DNA of 64,000 bases from Aeromicrobium sp. Root495 (GCF_001426755.1 NZ_LMFJ01000001.1:42634-106633); one strand, 5' to 3'. Shown: positions 1 through 9,371, counted from the first letter of the stretch. A program made the numbers and translations. Notes: generated from the letters alone by a model not told the origin.

Positions 1-13
1 TTCGCAGCCCAGG

Positions 14-154
14 GCGGTGAGCTGGCGTCCGTTCGGCGTCAGCTCAAGCACGAGAACGGACGCCAGGTCACCGCTCGACGGGTGGACCCCGCGGAACGGA
101 CGCCAGGTCACCGCCCGACGGGGTGGCCCCGCGGAGCGGACGCCAAGTCACCGC
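14..154. repeat. Four copies of a 21-bp motif, one inverted and three in 40-bp tandem
   Basis: A 21-bp motif beginning GAACGGACGCCAGGTCACC occurs at 54-74, 94-114 and 134-154, exactly 40 bp apart, with few differences. An inverted copy lies at 14-34, matching with one mismatch. The inverted copy and the first direct copy can form a 21-bp stem with a 19-nt loop. The array ends 14 bp before the stop codon of the minus-strand aminotransferase, so it lies in that gene's 3' region and could end its transcription. Bases 1-168 hold no gene that I can support. Confidence 0.8.
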
Positions 155-168
155 CCGACGGGCTCGGG

Positions 169-1323
169 TCAGGTGAAGGCGCGGGTGAGGCGGGTGACGG
201 CCTCGGTGAGGACCTCGGGGCGCTTGCAGAAGGCCCAGCGGACGAGGGGACGGCCGGCGTCCTGGTCGTCGTGGAACACCTGGTGCGGCACAGCCACGAC
301 GCCGGCCAGCTCGGGCAGGCGCCGGCAGAAGTCGAGGCCGTCGTCGAAGCCCAGCGGGCGGATGTCTGTCGTGGCGAAGTACGTGCCCTGCGGCACGAAG
401 ACCTTCAGGCCGGCGGCCTCGAGCCCCGCGCACAGGAGGTCGCGGCGCTCCCGCATCCCGTCCGTGAACGACGTGAAGTACGCGTCGTCCATCCTCAGGG
501 CGGCCGCGATGGCGGGCTGCAGCGGGGAGCCCGACGTGTAGGTGATGAACTGCTTGGCACCCATGACGGCGTCGACGAGGTGAGCCGGACCGCTCGCCCA
601 GCCGACCTTCCAGCCCGTGAAGGCGAACGACTTGCCACCGCTGGAGATCGTGAGGGTCCGCTCCGCCATGCCGGGCAGCGTGGCGATCGGCACGTGCGGG
701 ACGCCGAAGGTGAGGTGCTCGTAGACCTCGTCGCTGATGACCACCAGGTCGTGCTCGACCGCCACGGCGGCGACCGCAGCCAGCTCGTCCGGTGTGAGCA
801 CCGTGCCGGTGGGGTTGTGCGGCGTGTTGAGCAGCACGGCCGTCGTGCGGGGCGTCACGGCAGCGCGCAGCGCCTCGACGTCGAGACGGAAGTCCGGTGC
901 CCGGAGCGTGACGGGGCGGCGCACGCCGCCGGCCATCTGGATGACGGCCACGTAGGAGTCGTAGTACGGCTCGAGCACCAGCACCTCGTCGCCCGGGTCG
1001 ACCAGGCCGAGGACGGCGGCGGCGATCGCCTCGGTCGCGCCCGTGGTCACCACGACCTCGCGGTCGGGATCGAGCGCGATCCCGTAGAAGCGGGACTGGT
1101 GGTCGGCCACGGCGGCGCGCAGCTCGGGCACGCCGATGCCCGGGGCGTACTGGTTGCGACCCGACCGCAGCGCGGCCACCGCGACGTCGACGACGGCGTC
1201 GGGTCCGTCGGTGTCGGGGAAGCCCTGCCCGAGGTTCACGGCTCCGGTCCGGGCGGCGAGCGCGCTCATCTCGGCGAAGATCGTCGTGCCCAGGCCGTCG
1301 AGACGTCGACTCTGAGTCTTCAT
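169..1323 (-). CDS. PLP-dependent class I/II aminotransferase, DapC-like
   Basis: Fold-type I aminotransferase of 384 residues. It shows an LGQGFPD N-terminus, the YAPGIG substrate-side segment, HNPTG, SDEVYEH and the PLP-lysine region SSGGKSFAFTGWKVGW near residue 230. The pattern resembles mycobacterial N-succinyldiaminopimelate aminotransferase (DapC, lysine and peptidoglycan precursor synthesis), but related methionine and kynurenine aminotransferases share it, so the substrate is inferred. The ATG at 1323 is chosen because a TAGGCT -10 box lies 8 nt upstream on the minus strand; the open frame extends 19 codons further without support. It is divergent from the DUF1800 gene. Confidence 0.85.
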   Translation of the reverse strand: MKTQSRRLDGLGTTIFAEMSALAARTGAVNLGQGFPDTDGPDAVVDVAVAALRSGRNQYAPGIGVPELRAAVADHQSRFYGIALDPDREVVVTTGATEAIAAAVLGLVDPGDEVLVLEPYYDSYVAVIQMAGGVRRPVTLRAPDFRLDVEALRAAVTPRTTAVLLNTPHNPTGTVLTPDELAAVAAVAVEHDLVVISDEVYEHLTFGVPHVPIATLPGMAERTLTISSGGKSFAFTGWKVGWASGPAHLVDAVMGAKQFITYTSGSPLQPAIAAALRMDDAYFTSFTDGMRERRDLLCAGLEAAGLKVFVPQGTYFATTDIRPLGFDDGLDFCRRLPELAGVVAVPHQVFHDDQDAGRPLVRWAFCKRPEVLTEAVTRLTRAFT

Positions 1324-1479
1324 GACCCATGAGCCTAGACCCGTCGACAGGCCGACCTGCCGGTGCGAGGATGGTGCCACCGACGAGGCTGGGAGTCCTC
1401 CGAGGGATCACGCCGTCGACAGACGGTGCTGAGTCACGTACGCGACGTCCGAGCGACGCGTCCAGGGGAGGGAGCCCCC

Positions 1480-2946
1480 ATGGCCACTCGACGCAGTGCT
1501 GCCACCAAGCCCTCGGTCCTCTCCGAGGCCAATCGGCACCTCGTGAGCCGGTTCGGCCTCGGTGTCGACCACCAGCTCGTGAGCGACGTCCGGGCAGCGG
1601 GCTCGGGCGTGGCGTGGTTCGAGAAGCAGCTCACCCCGTCCAGGACCGCCGACACCGCCGCCGAGGCCGTCATCGGCTGGTACCCCGAGCTCAAGCACTC
1701 ACCGGCCACGGCGTGGGCCAACGTCAAGAGCGAGAGGTCGAGCGCGTGGGAGTACGGCCTCGCGTTCAACCGGTACTCGATGGCGCGCAAGCTGCTCACG
1801 CGCCGCCACGTGCAGGAGGTCATGGTCGACTTCTGGAGCAACCTGCTCTACGTCCCGGCACACGAGGACAAGTCCTTCCCGTGGCGCTACGGCTACGACA
1901 ACCTCATCCGGCGGTACGCCCTCACGAGCTACCGGACGCTGCTGCAGCAGGCGGTCGTGCACCCTGCCATGTCGGGCTGGCTGACCAACTACGACAACAC
2001 CAAGAACGGCATCAACGAGAACCTCGGCCGGGAGCTCCTCGAGCTCTTCACGGTCGGACGCACCACGGGGTACACCGAGTCCGACGTCAAGAACGCGGCC
2101 CGGCTGCTCACCGGCTTCAAGGTCAAGGTCTTCGACGGGTTCGCGGCGTCCTACGACCCCCGCGACCACTGGACCGGCACCGTCAGGGTGCTGGGCTTCA
2201 CGCACAGGAACACCTCCGCGGACGGCCGCCCCGCCCTCCAGGCCCTGCTGTCCTACCTCGCGCTCCACCCGGCCACGGCGCGTCGCGTCTCGCTGCGCCT
2301 GTGCCAGCGCTTCGTGTCCGACACCCCGTCGAGCACGCTCGTCCGCGCGGTGGCCTCGGCCTACACGAGGTCGGGGAGCGACGTGAAGGCCACGCTCCGA
2401 GCGCTGCGGACGCACCCGGAGTTCCTCGCGTCCCGGCGCCGGCGCATGCGAGCCCCGGTCGACGACGTCGTGGCCACCGCCCGGGTCCTGGGCCTGCGCC
2501 CCACACGTCCGACGGACGACGAGTCCTCCTTCGTGCAGCACGCCCTGTGGATGTCGAGCAGCATCGGTCAGGATCCCTACCGCTGGCCGCGTCCTGACGG
2601 CTTCCCCGAGACCACGGCCACCTACGCGTCGGCCGCCCGCATGGTGCGCAGCTGGCAGACCCACTATGCGCTGAGCGGAAACTGGTGGAAGTCGTCGTCG
2701 CTCTCGCGCCCGAGCGTCGCAGGCTCGCTCCCGGCGGCCTGGCCGCGCAGGCTCGACGAGCTCGTGGACCACCAGTCGCGGATCCTGCTGGGCCGGGTGC
2801 CCGAGGCCGGCGTCGTCTCCACGGTCTCGGCGATGCTCGGGCGGAAGCCCGACGACCGCTTCACGACCGTGTCCGAGGTGTCGGACTGGGAGCTCACCGT
2901 CATCAGGGGCGTCCTGCTCAACACACCGCAAGGAGTCTTGAAGTGA
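1480..2946 (+). CDS. DUF1800 family protein
   Basis: Protein of 488 residues matching the DUF1800 family: an N-terminal LSEANRHLVSRFGLG segment, then FWSNLL, the NENLGRELLELFTVG block near the middle, and YTESDVKNAARLLTG. The function of the family is unknown. It is nearly always encoded beside a DUF1501 protein, as here, and the two are thought to act together at or outside the membrane. The ATG at 1480 is preceded by a good AGGGGAGGGAG ribosome site; an upstream in-frame ATG at 1363 lacks one. Its stop overlaps the GTG of the next gene, so the pair is translationally coupled. Confidence 0.88.
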   Translation: MATRRSAATKPSVLSEANRHLVSRFGLGVDHQLVSDVRAAGSGVAWFEKQLTPSRTADTAAEAVIGWYPELKHSPATAWANVKSERSSAWEYGLAFNRYSMARKLLTRRHVQEVMVDFWSNLLYVPAHEDKSFPWRYGYDNLIRRYALTSYRTLLQQAVVHPAMSGWLTNYDNTKNGINENLGRELLELFTVGRTTGYTESDVKNAARLLTGFKVKVFDGFAASYDPRDHWTGTVRVLGFTHRNTSADGRPALQALLSYLALHPATARRVSLRLCQRFVSDTPSSTLVRAVASAYTRSGSDVKATLRALRTHPEFLASRRRRMRAPVDDVVATARVLGLRPTRPTDDESSFVQHALWMSSSIGQDPYRWPRPDGFPETTATYASAARMVRSWQTHYALSGNWWKSSSLSRPSVAGSLPAAWPRRLDELVDHQSRILLGRVPEAGVVSTVSAMLGRKPDDRFTTVSEVSDWELTVIRGVLLNTPQGVLK

Positions 2947-4196
2947 ACGATCCCATCGACTGCGGCTGCCCCGACTACTCCGTGTCGCGCCGCTCGCTGC
3001 TCAGGGCGGCGGGGCTGGCCACCATGGCCGGCGTCGTCACGTCCATGGTCGGCGACGTGCTCACCTCGACCGTCTACGGCGAGACCGACGGCAACGTGCT
3101 CGTCGTGCTGTCGCTGCGCGGGGGCGCCGACGGTCTCTCCATGGTCGTTCCGCACGCCGAGGCGGCCTATGCCCGGGCGCGGCCCACGACCAAGGTCGCG
3201 ACGTCGACGCTCCTGCACGCCGACGAGACCTTCGGCCTGCACCCGGCCTTCGCCCCGCTCTCGCCGTGGTGGCAGGCCAGGAAGCTCGCCGCCCTGCACG
3301 CCATCGGCCTGCCGGCACCGAACCGCAGCCACTTCGAGGCCATGGAGGCCGTCGAGGACGCCGACCCGGGCAGCTCCGCGCGCGTGGGCTGGATCAACCG
3401 GATGATCTCGGGCCTCTCGTCCTCGCCCGACGTCCTCGACCAGCTGCAGCTCGGCACCACCACCACGCCGACCGCCATGATCGGGTCGGCGCCGTCGCTC
3501 TCCGCGGTGCGCCTCGACGACCTCGCGATGCCGCTGGCGGAGGACGCCCGGCTGCTCCAGGCGTCGTCGGCGCTCATCCGCAGCTCCTACGCCAAGGCCG
3601 GTGGGATGGTCGGCGCGGCCGGCATCGACGCCCTCGACCTGGCCACGCGCGCCAGGACCATCGGCTCAGCCGTCAAGAACCAGCCCAGCAGGGCCACGTA
3701 CGCCCAGTACTCCGACGCCGGGACCGCGCTGCAGCACGGCGCGCAGCTCATCAAGGCCGGTGTCGGGGTCAAGGCCGTGGCGATCGACGCCGGCGGGTGG
3801 GACCACCACGTGGGGCTGTCCTGGAACGTCAAGGCCACCATCAAGGAGCTGGCCACCAACCTGGCGGCCTTCTTCACCGATCTCGGTGCGGCCGGCGACC
3901 GCGTGACGGTCGTGACCCTGAGCGAGTTCGGGCGGCGGCTGCAGGAGAACGGCTCCGCGGGGGTCGACCACGGCTACGGCAACTGCGTCCTGGCCATGGG
4001 CGCAGGCGTCCGGGGCGGTCAGTACTACGCTCGCTGGCCCGGTCTCGACGCGGGTGAGCAGGTCGACGGCGACCTCGCTGTCACCACCGACTACCGCTCG
4101 GTCCTGGGCGAGATCCTGGCGAGCCGCTTCCCGACCGTCGACCGCTCGAAGGTCTTCCCGGGAGTGGCGGCCGCACCGCTGGGCTTCATGGCCTGA
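2943..4196 (+). CDS. DUF1501 family protein with a Tat signal
   Basis: Protein of 417 residues of the DUF1501 family, related to the alkaline-phosphatase/sulfatase fold. The N-terminus carries twin arginines ([10 protein letters not shown], residues 15-24) followed by a hydrophobic stretch, a probable Tat export signal. Family segments include [26 protein letters not shown], and near the C-terminus [10 protein letters not shown] and TLSEFGRR. The GTG at 2943 overlaps the preceding TGA (GTGA) and has AGGAG upstream. Export of a folded, perhaps metal-containing protein is inferred; the substrate is unknown. Confidence 0.87.
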   Translation: MNDPIDCGCPDYSVSRRSLLRAAGLATMAGVVTSMVGDVLTSTVYGETDGNVLVVLSLRGGADGLSMVVPHAEAAYARARPTTKVATSTLLHADETFGLHPAFAPLSPWWQARKLAALHAIGLPAPNRSHFEAMEAVEDADPGSSARVGWINRMISGLSSSPDVLDQLQLGTTTTPTAMIGSAPSLSAVRLDDLAMPLAEDARLLQASSALIRSSYAKAGGMVGAAGIDALDLATRARTIGSAVKNQPSRATYAQYSDAGTALQHGAQLIKAGVGVKAVAIDAGGWDHHVGLSWNVKATIKELATNLAAFFTDLGAAGDRVTVVTLSEFGRRLQENGSAGVDHGYGNCVLAMGAGVRGGQYYARWPGLDAGEQVDGDLAVTTDYRSVLGEILASRFPTVDRSKVFPGVAAAPLGFMA

Positions 4197-4225
4197 ACGG
4201 CCGCTGGGCTCCCCGGGCATGGAAG

Positions 4226-4261
4226 CACCCCGCCGTTCTCGGGGGGTGAAACGGCGGGGTG
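4226..4261 (+). terminator. GC-rich hairpin after the DUF1800/DUF1501 operon
   Basis: Perfect 12-bp inverted repeat, CACCCCGCCGTT at 4226-4237 and its complement at 4250-4261, with a 12-nt loop. It lies 29 bp after the DUF1501 stop. There is no clear T-run, so termination is inferred from position. Confidence 0.45.
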
Positions 4262-4349
4262 TCGACATGATCATAGGACATCCGAGGGGTCAGGTGTCGC
4301 AAGGGGGCGAGACCTCCGTCACTGCGCCCCACGGTTCGCATCCGGATGA

Positions 4350-4355
4350 GACAAT
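4350..4355 (+). promoter_or_regulatory. -10 box (GACAAT) of the sortase-pyrE operon
   Basis: GACAAT lies 8 nt before the ATG at 4364, the spacing expected for a leaderless transcript. It argues for that ATG over the in-frame ATG at 4346, which lies upstream of the -10 box. Confidence 0.45.
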
Positions 4356-4363
4356 GGGCGACG

Positions 4364-5083
4364 ATGACCACCGCCGATCCCTCCACGTTCCCCCCGTCCG
4401 CGCCACGGCGCCGACGGCGCTTCGGCGTCCGTCGCATGATCGGCGTCCTCCTCCTGCTCGCAGGTCTCGGGGTGCTCGGCTACGGCGCGTGGCAGTACTG
4501 GGGCACCAACATCGTCGCCAAGCAGCACCACGCCGAGGAGAAGCGGCTCATCGCCGACGCGTGGGGCCAGGGCAAGGACGGCAACGCCATCGGGCTGCTG
4601 CGCGTCGAGCGCTTCGGCAAGGACTACGAGGTCCCGATCGTGCGGGGCTTCAGCGACAAGGCACTCGCCGAGGGCGTCGGCTGGTACAAGAAGGGCGCCA
4701 AGCCGGGTCAGATCGGCAACTTCGTGATCGCCGGGCACCGCGTCACGCACGGCGAGCCGTTCCGCGACTTCCTGAAGCTGCGCAAGGGCGACAAGGTCGT
4801 CGTCGAGACGCGCAAGTACGTCTTCACCTACAAGCTCCGCAACGCCGGCGACAAGATCACGGTCCCCTTCACCACGTCGTGGCCCCTGCAGCCCGTGCCC
4901 GATCCCGACCTGCGCGGCGAGCCGCCCACCGAGCCCCTCCTCACGATGCTCACGTGCTCGGAGCTGTTCCACACCGACAACCGCAACGTCGTGGTCGGAG
5001 ACCTCCTGAAGATCACCGACAAGGCCGACCCCAACGCCGAGGTCGATCCGCTGCCCGCCAAGAAGGAGTGGCTGGGGCTGTGA
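4364..5083 (+). CDS. Class E sortase
   Basis: Cysteine transpeptidase of 239 residues that anchors secreted proteins to peptidoglycan. It has an arginine-rich cytoplasmic start ([10 protein letters not shown]), one membrane segment near residues 25-45, and an extracellular catalytic domain with His125 (AGHRVTHG), Cys198 ([10 protein letters not shown]) and Arg207. This is the class E arrangement common in high-GC actinobacteria. Class E enzymes usually recognise LAXTG signals; no protein with such a C-terminal signal is seen in the window, so substrates must lie elsewhere. Its stop overlaps the pyrE start (GTGA). Confidence 0.93.
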   Translation: MTTADPSTFPPSAPRRRRRFGVRRMIGVLLLLAGLGVLGYGAWQYWGTNIVAKQHHAEEKRLIADAWGQGKDGNAIGLLRVERFGKDYEVPIVRGFSDKALAEGVGWYKKGAKPGQIGNFVIAGHRVTHGEPFRDFLKLRKGDKVVVETRKYVFTYKLRNAGDKITVPFTTSWPLQPVPDPDLRGEPPTEPLLTMLTCSELFHTDNRNVVVGDLLKITDKADPNAEVDPLPAKKEWLGL

Positions 5084-5730
5084 TCCAGGACTACCAGCGC
5101 GCGTTCATCGAGTTCGCGCTCCAGCACGAGGTGCTGCGCTTCGGCGACTTCACGCTCAAGTCCGGGCGCCGCTCGCCCTACTTCTTCAACGCCGGCCAGC
5201 TCGACACCGGCGCCAAGCTGGCCGGCCTCGGACGCTTCTACGCCTCCGCCGTCGTCGACCGGGCTCCTGCCTTCGACGTGCTCCTGGGCCCGGCCTACAA
5301 GGGCATCCCCATCGCGGCGGCGACGGCCGTGCAGCTGCACGAGCAGCACGACCGCGACGTCCCGTGGTGCTTCAACCGCAAGGAGGCGAAGGCCCACGGT
5401 GAGGGCGGGACCATCGTCGGCTCGCCGCTGCAGGGCCGGGTCCTCGTGATCGACGACGTCATCACCGCCGGCACGGCCGTGCGCGAGGTCCTCGAGATCA
5501 TCGCCGCCGCCGGTGCCGAGGTGGCGGGCGTCGTGGTGGCGGTCGACCGCCAGGAGCGCGGGCAGGGCGAGCTCTCCGCCATCCAGGAGGTCGAGCGCGA
5601 CACCGGCGTGCCCGTGCACGCCATCATCACGCTGTCCGACGTCGTCGCCTACCTCGAGGAGACCGGCCGGCACGCCGAGCACCTCGACGCGATGCGCGCC
5701 TACCGGGCCGAGTTCGGTGTCGGGGCCTGA
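5080..5730 (+). CDS. pyrE: Orotate phosphoribosyltransferase
   Basis: Makes orotidine 5'-phosphate from orotate and PRPP in de novo pyrimidine synthesis. The 216-residue protein has [14 protein letters not shown], the GPAYKGIP segment, [13 protein letters not shown] (dimer loop) and the PRPP-binding motif [13 protein letters not shown] at residues 121-133. The GTG start at 5080 overlaps the sortase stop and has AAGGAG 12-17 nt upstream. The methyltransferase downstream starts inside its last codons. Coupling of pyrimidine synthesis to a sortase looks like shared transcription rather than shared function. Confidence 0.96.
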   Translation: MIQDYQRAFIEFALQHEVLRFGDFTLKSGRRSPYFFNAGQLDTGAKLAGLGRFYASAVVDRAPAFDVLLGPAYKGIPIAAATAVQLHEQHDRDVPWCFNRKEAKAHGEGGTIVGSPLQGRVLVIDDVITAGTAVREVLEIIAAAGAEVAGVVVAVDRQERGQGELSAIQEVERDTGVPVHAIITLSDVVAYLEETGRHAEHLDAMRAYRAEFGVGA

Positions 5731-6370
5731 CGCACGGCCTGAGGCAGGGCCCGAGGAAGGGCCGCCGCTCGAGGTGGGCGTCGGTCCCTGGGTCGGGGAC
5801 TGGCCCCAGGACGACCGGCTCGACCCCGAGCTGCTGCGCGACGGCGACCGGCGCAACGTCGTCGACGCCTACCGCTACTGGACCGTCGAGGCCATCCGTG
5901 CCGACCTCGACACGAGGCGCCACCCGCTCCACGTGGTGATCGAGAACTGGAAGCACGACCTCAACATCGGCTCGGTGGTGAGGACCGCCAACGCCTTCAA
6001 CGTCGCGGCCGTGCACGTCGTGGGGAGGCGACGCTGGAACCGGCGGGGAGCGATGGTGACCGATCGCTACCTCCACGTCGAGCACCATCCCGACGTCGAC
6101 GACCTCGTGGCCTGGGCGCAGGCCGACGGCGTGCCGCTGTGGGGCGTCGACAACGTGGCGGGCTCCGTCCCGCTCGAGACCGCTCGGCTGCCGAGGTCGT
6201 GCGCCCTCGTCCTGGGGCAGGAAGGGACCGGCCTGAGCGACGAGGCCGTGGCCGCCTGCGGGACGACCCTGGCGATCGGCCAGTTCGGCTCCACGCGCTC
6301 CATCAACGCCGGTGCCGCGGCCGCCATCGCGATGCACGCCTGGGTACGGCTCCACGCCGGCCACTCATGA
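5717..6370 (+). CDS. TrmH/SpoU-family RNA 2'-O-methyltransferase
   Basis: SPOUT-class S-adenosylmethionine-dependent RNA methyltransferase of 217 residues. Motif 1 is [12 protein letters not shown], motif 2 is [11 protein letters not shown], motif 3 is [15 protein letters not shown]; together these form the trefoil-knot SAM site. The first ~35 residues are acidic and proline-rich. The GTG at 5717 overlaps pyrE by 14 nt; a start further upstream would lie deep inside pyrE. The exact rRNA or tRNA target cannot be told from sequence. Its stop overlaps the next ATG (ATGA). Confidence 0.9.
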   Translation: MSGPDARPEAGPEEGPPLEVGVGPWVGDWPQDDRLDPELLRDGDRRNVVDAYRYWTVEAIRADLDTRRHPLHVVIENWKHDLNIGSVVRTANAFNVAAVHVVGRRRWNRRGAMVTDRYLHVEHHPDVDDLVAWAQADGVPLWGVDNVAGSVPLETARLPRSCALVLGQEGTGLSDEAVAACGTTLAIGQFGSTRSINAGAAAAIAMHAWVRLHAGHS

Positions 6371-6849
6371 GCGCGGTCGGGATCTCCGCCGTCGACCCGG
6401 GCTCCCGGGCGGCGCGTGAGGCGGCGCACCAGTACTTCGCCGAGCTGGCGGCCACGTTCCCCGAGGGGTTCGACCCCGGACCCGACGACGTCGAGCCGTT
6501 CCGACCTCCCGGCGGCGCCCTGCTGCTGGCGCTCTCGCGGGACGACGTGCTGGGCTGCGTCGGGGTGCGGACCCTCCAGCCGGGCACGGCCGAGGTGAAG
6601 CGGCTCTGGGTCCGCGAGGACGCGCGGGGGAGCGGCCTGGGGCGCCGGCTGCTGCAGGCGGCCGAGGAGTCTGCGGCGCGTACCGGCTCGACGCTGCTGC
6701 GGCTCGACACGCACGCGAGCCTCGCGGCCGCGCGCCGTCACTACGACCGCTCGGGCTACCGGGAGGTCCCCGCGTACAACGACAACCCCTACGCGGCGCT
6801 CTGGTTCGAGAAGACGATCCGCGCTGCGGAGGTGGGCCGCCCCTCCTAG
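6367..6849 (+). CDS. GNAT family N-acetyltransferase
   Basis: A 160-residue GCN5-related acetyltransferase. The acetyl-CoA loop is VREDARGSGLGRRLLQAAEE near residues 80-100, followed by LRLDTHASLAAARRHYDRSGYREV and an aromatic tail with NPYAALWFEK. Such small enzymes acetylate amino acids, amines or antibiotics; the substrate is unknown. It is the last member of the sortase-pyrE-methyltransferase string, linked by an ATGA overlap. Confidence 0.88.
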   Translation: MSAVGISAVDPGSRAAREAAHQYFAELAATFPEGFDPGPDDVEPFRPPGGALLLALSRDDVLGCVGVRTLQPGTAEVKRLWVREDARGSGLGRRLLQAAEESAARTGSTLLRLDTHASLAAARRHYDRSGYREVPAYNDNPYAALWFEKTIRAAEVGRPS

Positions 6850-6858
6850 GCTCGGGCC

Positions 6859-8214
6859 ATGGCGACAGTCGTGGTGATCGGTGGGGACGCAGCGGGCATG
6901 TCCGTCGCGGCAGGACTGCGGCGTCAGCTGCCCGAGGAGCACGAGGTCGTGGTGCTCGAGCGCGGACACGACGTCTCCTACTCGGCGTGCGGCATCCCGT
7001 ACTGGGTCGCGGGCGAGGTCGACTCCGCCGAGGACCTCGTGGCGCGCACACCCGAGGAGCACGTGCGTCACGGCATCGACCTGCGGCTCGGCGTCGAGGC
7101 GCTCTCGCTCGACCTCGAGGGCAGGACGGTCCGCACGAGCGACGGCGACGTCGCGTTCGACCACCTGGTGCTGGCCACCGGGGCGGAGCCCGTCCGACCA
7201 GACCTCCCCGGCATCGAGGCCCAGGGGATCCTCGGCGTCCAGTCGCTCGACGACGGCCGGGCGGTGCTCGACGCGCTCGCCGACCGTCCCCGGCACGTCG
7301 TCGTCGTCGGAAGCGGCTACATCGGCCTCGAGATGGCCGAGGCCTGCACCACCCGGGGCTTCGACACCACGGTGGTGGAGCGCAGCGAGGTGCCGCTGGG
7401 ACTCATCGAGCCCCAGCTGGGCGAGCACGTGGCCGACGCCATGAGGGCGCGTGGCATCGAGCTGCGCACCGGCTCCGCGGTGAGCGAGTTCCGGGTCACG
7501 GACGGCCGGGTGTCGGCCGTCGTGGTCGACGGCAAGGAGCTGTCCGCCGACCTCGTCATCCTCGGCCTCGGCGTGGGCGCCCGGTCCCGGCTGGCCCAGG
7601 ACGCCGGCGTCGCCACGGGCCCCAAGGGCGCTCTTCTGGTCGACCCCCACGGACGGGTCGAGGGCCATCGGGGTCTCTGGGCCGCCGGCGACTGCGTCGC
7701 CAGCGTCGACCGCACCACCGGCGAGCGGGTCCATGTCGCGCTGGGCACCCACGCCAACAAGCAGGGCATGGTCGTGGCGGGTGCGCTCGCGGCCGAGCTC
7801 CTCGGCGAGGAGCCGCACTGGGCCTTCCCGGGCGTCGTGCAGACGGCCATCACCCGGTTCTGCTCGCTCGAGGTCTCGCGCGTGGGGCTCGGCCGGAAGC
7901 AGGCCGAGGACGCGGGCTTCGACCCGGCGGTCGTGGCCATCGACACCACCACGCACGCCGGCTACCTCTCCACGGCCCGGCCCATGACGGTCCTCATGGT
8001 CGCCGACCGCGGCACCCGTCGGCTCCTCGGTGTCCAGGTGGTCGGTGGCGAGGGGGCGGGGCTGCGGATCGATGCCGCGGCGGTCGCCATCACCGCCGCC
8101 ATGACGGTCGACGACGTCGTGATGCTCGACCTGGCCTACGCGCCGCCGTTCTCGTCGGTGTGGAGCCCCATCCAGGTGGCTGCCCGTGCCATGGCCAAGG
8201 AGCTGGGGTACTAG
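6859..8214 (+). CDS. FAD-dependent pyridine nucleotide-disulfide oxidoreductase, CoA-disulfide-reductase-like
   Basis: A 451-residue two-dinucleotide-domain flavoprotein. The FAD motif VVIGGDAAGMS is at the N-terminus, a second Rossmann motif VVVVGSGYIGLEMAEA is near residue 150, and the FAD-phosphate segment GLWAAGDCV is near 275. A single redox cysteine at residue 44 (YSACGIPYW) matches CoA-disulfide reductase and NADH oxidase/peroxidase enzymes rather than two-cysteine glutathione reductase. It probably reduces CoA disulfide, a persulfide or oxygen with NAD(P)H. TAGGCT ends 6 nt before the ATG, so it is probably transcribed alone and leaderless. Confidence 0.9.
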   Translation: MATVVVIGGDAAGMSVAAGLRRQLPEEHEVVVLERGHDVSYSACGIPYWVAGEVDSAEDLVARTPEEHVRHGIDLRLGVEALSLDLEGRTVRTSDGDVAFDHLVLATGAEPVRPDLPGIEAQGILGVQSLDDGRAVLDALADRPRHVVVVGSGYIGLEMAEACTTRGFDTTVVERSEVPLGLIEPQLGEHVADAMRARGIELRTGSAVSEFRVTDGRVSAVVVDGKELSADLVILGLGVGARSRLAQDAGVATGPKGALLVDPHGRVEGHRGLWAAGDCVASVDRTTGERVHVALGTHANKQGMVVAGALAAELLGEEPHWAFPGVVQTAITRFCSLEVSRVGLGRKQAEDAGFDPAVVAIDTTTHAGYLSTARPMTVLMVADRGTRRLLGVQVVGGEGAGLRIDAAAVAITAAMTVDDVVMLDLAYAPPFSSVWSPIQVAARAMAKELGY

Positions 8215-8251
8215 GCTGCGACGCAAGCCTTACCCCTCTGGAGGAGCCTGC

Positions 8252-9271
8252 ATGCCCGTCGCAACCCCCGAGATCTACGCCGAGATGCTCGACAAGGCCA
8301 AGCGCGAGTCGTTCGCGTACCCGGCCATCAACGTCTCCTCGTCCCAGACCCTGAACGCCGCGCTCGCCGGCTTCGCCGAGGCCGGGTCCGACGGGATCAT
8401 CCAGGTCTCCACGGGCGGCGCCGAGTACTTCTCCGGCCCCACCGTCAAGAACATGGTGTCGGGCTCGCTGGGCTTCGCGGCCTTCGCGCAGGAGGTCGCC
8501 AAGCAGTACCCGATCAACGTGGCCCTCCACACCGACCACTGCCCCAAGGACAAGCTCGACGGCTTCGTGCGGCCGCTCATCGCCGCCTCGCTCGAGCGGG
8601 TCAAGGGCGGCGGCCTGCCGTACTTCCAGTCGCACATGTGGGACGGCTCGGCCGTGCCGCTAGACGAGAACCTCGTCATCGCCCAGGAGCTCCTCGCCCA
8701 GGCAGCGGCGGCGAACATCATCCTCGAGGTGGAGATCGGTGTCGTCGGCGGCGAGGAGGACGGCGTCGAGGGTGGCATGGGCGAGCACCTGTACACCACC
8801 CCCGAGGACGCGCTGGCCACCGTCGAGGCCCTGGGCCTCGGCGAGAAGGGCCGCTACCTCACCGCCCTCACGTTCGGCAACGTGCACGGCGTCTACAAGC
8901 CGGGCAACGTCAAGCTGCGCCCCGAGGTCCTCAAGGCCGCGCAGGAGGCCGTCGCCGGCAAGTACGGCAAGGACGCCCCGTTCGACTTCGTCTTCCACGG
9001 CGGCTCGGGCTCGCTGCCCCAGGAGATCTCCGACGCCGTCGACTACGGCGTCGTCAAGATGAACGTCGACACCGACACGCAGTACGCGTTCACGCGCCCC
9101 GTCGCGGGCCACATGCTGGCCAACTACGACGGCGTCCTCAAGATCGACGGCGAGGTCGGCAACAAGAAGGTCTACGACCCGCGCGCGTGGGGCAAGGCTG
9201 CCGAGGCCGGCATGTCGGCCCGCGTCGTCCAGGCCTGCCAGGACCTCCGCTCCGCCGGCACCCAGCTCTGA
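8252..9271 (+). CDS. fbaA: Class II fructose-bisphosphate aldolase
   Basis: Zn-dependent aldolase of glycolysis and gluconeogenesis, 339 residues, splitting fructose-1,6-bisphosphate to DHAP and glyceraldehyde-3-phosphate. Zinc ligands and catalytic segments visible: HTDHCPKDK, the EIGVVGGEEDGV segment, FGNVHGVYKPG, and FHGGSGS with VKMNVDTDTQYAFTRP. The long-chain form with the GGEEDGV loop is the FbaA type. The ATG at 8252 has GGAGGAG 7-13 nt upstream; the frame is open back to 8186 but without a site. A strong palindrome (9308-9341) follows the stop. Confidence 0.97.
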   Translation: MPVATPEIYAEMLDKAKRESFAYPAINVSSSQTLNAALAGFAEAGSDGIIQVSTGGAEYFSGPTVKNMVSGSLGFAAFAQEVAKQYPINVALHTDHCPKDKLDGFVRPLIAASLERVKGGGLPYFQSHMWDGSAVPLDENLVIAQELLAQAAAANIILEVEIGVVGGEEDGVEGGMGEHLYTTPEDALATVEALGLGEKGRYLTALTFGNVHGVYKPGNVKLRPEVLKAAQEAVAGKYGKDAPFDFVFHGGSGSLPQEISDAVDYGVVKMNVDTDTQYAFTRPVAGHMLANYDGVLKIDGEVGNKKVYDPRAWGKAAEAGMSARVVQACQDLRSAGTQL

Positions 9272-9278
9272 CCCCAGG

Positions 9279-9355
9279 CCCGGTTCACCACGGTCCCACG
9301 GAAGACTTCACTCCCCACGGCCTGCAGGCCGTGGGGAGTGAGTCTTTTCCGTGGG
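9279..9355. repeat. Intergenic palindromic element A (34-bp perfect palindrome)
   Basis: Between the convergent fbaA and marR genes. The core at 9308-9341 is a perfect 34-bp palindrome (half-site TCACTCCCCACGGCCTG), followed by TTTT on the plus strand. CCCGGTTCACCACGG at 9279-9293 lies 14 nt before it. Outer CCCACGG (9295-9301) and CCGTGGG (9349-9355) extend the stem. It should work as a two-way terminator. The same layout recurs in reverse at 11806-11881. Confidence 0.85.
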
Positions 9356-9371
9356 GTGTGGGCCGGCGACC

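Noticed and set aside
6067-8226. A 719-codon open frame antisense to the flavoprotein and its upstream genes
   Set aside because: Spans three real plus-strand genes and an intergenic promoter; no domain.
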